Below are positions 6,263 through 7,504 of a stretch of 7,504 nt of DNA, in pieces. The notes beneath the pieces were generated by a model. That model was not told where the DNA came from. It did not search any database and saw only the letters and a list, made by a program, of their open reading frames with translations. The position numbers and the translations under genes were made by a program. The first letter of the stretch is position 1, and each line of letters begins with the position of its first letter. Source of the DNA: an uncultured Verrucomicrobiota bacterium (lineage in GTDB: Bacteria > Verrucomicrobiota > Kiritimatiellia > RFP12 > UBA1067); the NCBI GenBank assembly GCA_946631345.1, contig CAMPAA010000156.1:1-7504 (forward strand). The letters are read 5' to 3'.

Positions 6263-7201
6263 ATGGCTGACGGATTTTTGCTGACGGCACAGCAGGTGGG
6301 CGTGCTTTTCGCCCTGATGTCCGTCGGATATATATCCCGCAAGTCGAATTTCCTCACGGATGCGTTCGTGAAGGGATGCGTGAATCTGCTGCTGCTTGTC
6401 GTTACGCCATGCCTCATTGTGCATGTGTTCCAGCGCCAGTTTTCGCGGGCGGCGCTTGCGAACCTTGGTTGGGCGCTTGCGGTTGCTGTTGCGTCTCACC
6501 TCATCGGCATGGTTTTTGCAGAGACGTGCTTTCGCAGAGTCGATGACATGAAGCGGGGGGTGCTGAAGTTCGCTACGGTTTTCTCGAACGGCGGATTCAT
6601 GGCAATCCCTCTCGAATACGCCCTGCTGGGGCCTGACGGCGCATTCTATGGCGCTGTTTATGTGGTGGTGTTCAACCTGCTCTGTTGGACGTATGGATTG
6701 AAGGTGATGTGCGGCCATCTGAAGGATATGAACCGTCGCATCCTGTTCATCAATCCAGGCACGATAGGCATCTCGATTGGACTTCCGCTTTTCCTTACCT
6801 CTACCCGTCTGCCAACCATCCTCCACGACCCGATCCGGTACATTTCCGACCTGAATACGCCTCTTGCGATGATAGTAATCGGATTCTATCTGGCCGACGC
6901 CCGTTTTGCCGCCTATTTCCGCTGTGTGCCTGCGCTGGTGGCATCTGTTCTGAGGCTTCTGGTAATTCCCGCTCTCGTGCTGTCTGGACTTGCTGCGGCG
7001 CGTGCGTTGCCACTTGACCATACGATGGCCATAGCGCTGACGGCATCGGCCTCTGCTCCAGCCGCGGCAATGGATACGATGTTCGCGGCAAAGTACGGAA
7101 GGGATGTAGATGTGTCGGTCGGGCTTGTGGCCGTGACCACGATTCTGTCCATCCTCACCATGCCAATCCTCGTTGGCGTTGCGATGTGGCTGTTTCGGTA
7201 G
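6263..7201 (+). CDS. AEC-family (auxin efflux carrier-like) membrane transporter
   Basis: A 312-residue, strongly hydrophobic inner-membrane protein with about ten likely membrane helices, for example around 8-24, 38-56, 66-86, 101-121, 126-149, 162-180, 199-213, 221-245, 252-276 and 284-310. Family features are SNGGFMAIPL (108-117) in the discontinuous helix, the INPGTIGISIGLPLF stretch (163-177), DLNTPLAMIVIGFYLAD (196-212), and the C-terminal SAPAAAMDTMFAAKYGRD followed by VTTILSILTMPI (291-302). Relatives export or import small organic acids, and the substrate cannot be read from the sequence. Length is normal for bacterial AEC proteins (about 300-320). The gene starts 29 bases after the tolB stop with no clear ribosome site, so cotranscription with tolB is likely, although a functional link is not evident. 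The 23-base repeat array begins about 100 bases beyond its stop. Confidence 0.87.
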   Translation: MADGFLLTAQQVGVLFALMSVGYISRKSNFLTDAFVKGCVNLLLLVVTPCLIVHVFQRQFSRAALANLGWALAVAVASHLIGMVFAETCFRRVDDMKRGVLKFATVFSNGGFMAIPLEYALLGPDGAFYGAVYVVVFNLLCWTYGLKVMCGHLKDMNRRILFINPGTIGISIGLPLFLTSTRLPTILHDPIRYISDLNTPLAMIVIGFYLADARFAAYFRCVPALVASVLRLLVIPALVLSGLAAARALPLDHTMAIALTASASAPAAAMDTMFAAKYGRDVDVSVGLVAVTTILSILTMPILVGVAMWLFR

Positions 7202-7299
7202 TCAAACAAATGCCCGCAGCATGATGTCGCGCACCCATCTGGCACAAAACGACGGGCCTATTGCAGGCGCATGACTGCCCACTTTAATCTATGTGACGG
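7202..7299 (+). other. Non-coding spacer between the transporter gene and the repeat element
   Basis: There is no convincing gene, RNA gene or hairpin-plus-T-run terminator here. The only feature of note is ACCCATCT at 7233-7240, which is the reverse complement of the AGATGGGT found at every junction of the downstream array. An open frame begins at an ATG at 7271, but it lacks a ribosome site and runs into the array, which contains no stops by composition. Confidence 0.5.
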
Positions 7300-7325
7300 C
7301 CTACTTGTCCCTAAAGAGGGTACCC
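7300..7325 (+). repeat. Left terminal inverted repeat of the palindrome array
   Basis: Twenty-six bases beginning CCTACTTG and ending in the first GGGTACCC. They match the reverse complement of 7479-7504 at 22 of 26 positions, with mismatches at repeat positions 9, 11, 12 and 16. The outer 8 bases and inner 10 bases are identical between the two arms. Confidence 0.8.
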
Positions 7326-7486
7326 TTCTTCATCCAAGATGGGTACCCCTCTTCGCACAAGATGGGTACCCCTCTTCGCACAAGATGGGTACCCCTCTTC
7401 GCACAAGATGGGTACCCTTCTTCACCCAAGATGGGTACCCCTCTTCGCACAAGATGGGTACCCTCCTTCGCACAAGATGGGTACCC
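7318..7486 (+). repeat. Tandem array of eight GGGTACCC palindromes, 23-base period
   Basis: GGGTACCC occurs at 7318, 7341, 7364, 7387, 7410, 7433, 7456 and 7479, exactly 23 bases apart each time. The seven spacers are 15 bases long. Four are CTCTTCGCACAAGAT (second, third, fourth and sixth); the first is TTCTTCATCCAAGAT, the fifth TTCTTCACCCAAGAT and the seventh TCCTTCGCACAAGAT. Within a spacer TCTT can pair with AAGA around a five-base loop, so two neighbouring palindromes plus their spacer form a stem of 8 + 4 pairs with one mismatch. The array lies downstream of the transporter gene in non-coding DNA. It is not a CRISPR, because the spacers are near-identical and short. The function is unknown: a miniature mobile element, a protein-binding array or a message-end structure are all possible. 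Confidence 0.95.
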
Positions 7487-7504
7487 TCCTTATAGGCAAG
7501 TAGG
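7479..7504 (-). repeat. Right terminal inverted repeat of the palindrome array
   Basis: Starts with the eighth GGGTACCC and ends in CAAGTAGG at the last base of the window. It is the inverted partner of 7300-7325 (22 of 26 identical). The inverted repeat could extend beyond the window; on the left side the next base outward is G at 7299. Confidence 0.8.

Noticed and set aside
6191..7021. Long reverse-strand open frame (276 codons) opposite tolB and the transporter gene
   Set aside because: It is antisense to two well-supported genes, is rich in Arg/His/Gln from G+C-biased codons, and shows no family motifs.
7202..7299. A rho-independent terminator after the transporter gene
   Set aside because: GGGC at 7254 and GCCC at 7277 could pair only across a long loop, and no T-run follows. 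The palindrome array further on is a better structural candidate but also lacks a T-run.
7318..7486. The regular array as a CRISPR locus
   Set aside because: The intervals are 15 bases and nearly identical rather than about 30 bases and unique, the repeated core is only 8 bases, and no cas gene is nearby.
7271..7495. Open frame of 74 codons over the repeat array as a small repeat protein
   Set aside because: No ribosome site precedes it, and the repeat is stop-free in all frames by composition, so openness carries no evidence of coding.

Overview
The window is a compact, G+C-rich stretch of bacterial chromosome with every convincing gene on the + strand. It holds the last codons of an unidentified gene, then hrpB, rpe, folE, gmk, coaC, tolB and an AEC-family permease. 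TolB, with a signal peptide and a six-bladed-propeller type body, points to a diderm (Gram-negative) bacterium. Codon third positions are rich in G/C. The loose gene order, the short TolB and the stand-alone CoaC fit a non-proteobacterial lineage, perhaps the Verrucomicrobiota/Kiritimatiellota side of the PVC group. That placement is a guess, because no ribosomal or marker gene is present to settle it.

Layout. Positions 3-92 are the C-terminus of an upstream gene whose stop codon overlaps the hrpB start. hrpB (89-2527) encodes a full-length DEAH-box helicase. Just after it an extended -10 promoter (TG-G-TATAAT) sits so close to the rpe start that the rpe message is predicted to be leaderless. 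rpe (2546-3196) overlaps folE (3193-3777) by 4 bases, with a good ribosome site inside the end of rpe. gmk (3825-4433) and coaC (4461-5015) follow at short distances. A second TG-N-type promoter overlaps the end of coaC and precedes tolB, which uses a TTG start (5076-6233). The permease gene (6263-7201) follows 29 bases later and is probably cotranscribed with tolB.

The genes are mostly housekeeping: RNA helicase, pentose phosphate epimerase, first step of folate/pterin synthesis, GMP to GDP, decarboxylation step of coenzyme A synthesis, and outer-membrane integrity. They share no single pathway. rpe-folE-gmk-coaC reads as a general metabolic operon driven at least partly from the promoter before rpe, and tolB-permease as a second unit.

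The unusual part is the 3' end. From 7300 to the last base (7504) lies a symmetrical non-coding element. It has eight copies of the perfect palindrome GGGTACCC at an exact 23-base period, separated by seven near-identical 15-base spacers. The spacers are themselves imperfect hairpins. The array is bounded by 26-base inverted repeats matching at 22 of 26 positions, the right one ending at the window edge. I do not recognise this as a named repeat family. It is the best candidate in the window for something undescribed.
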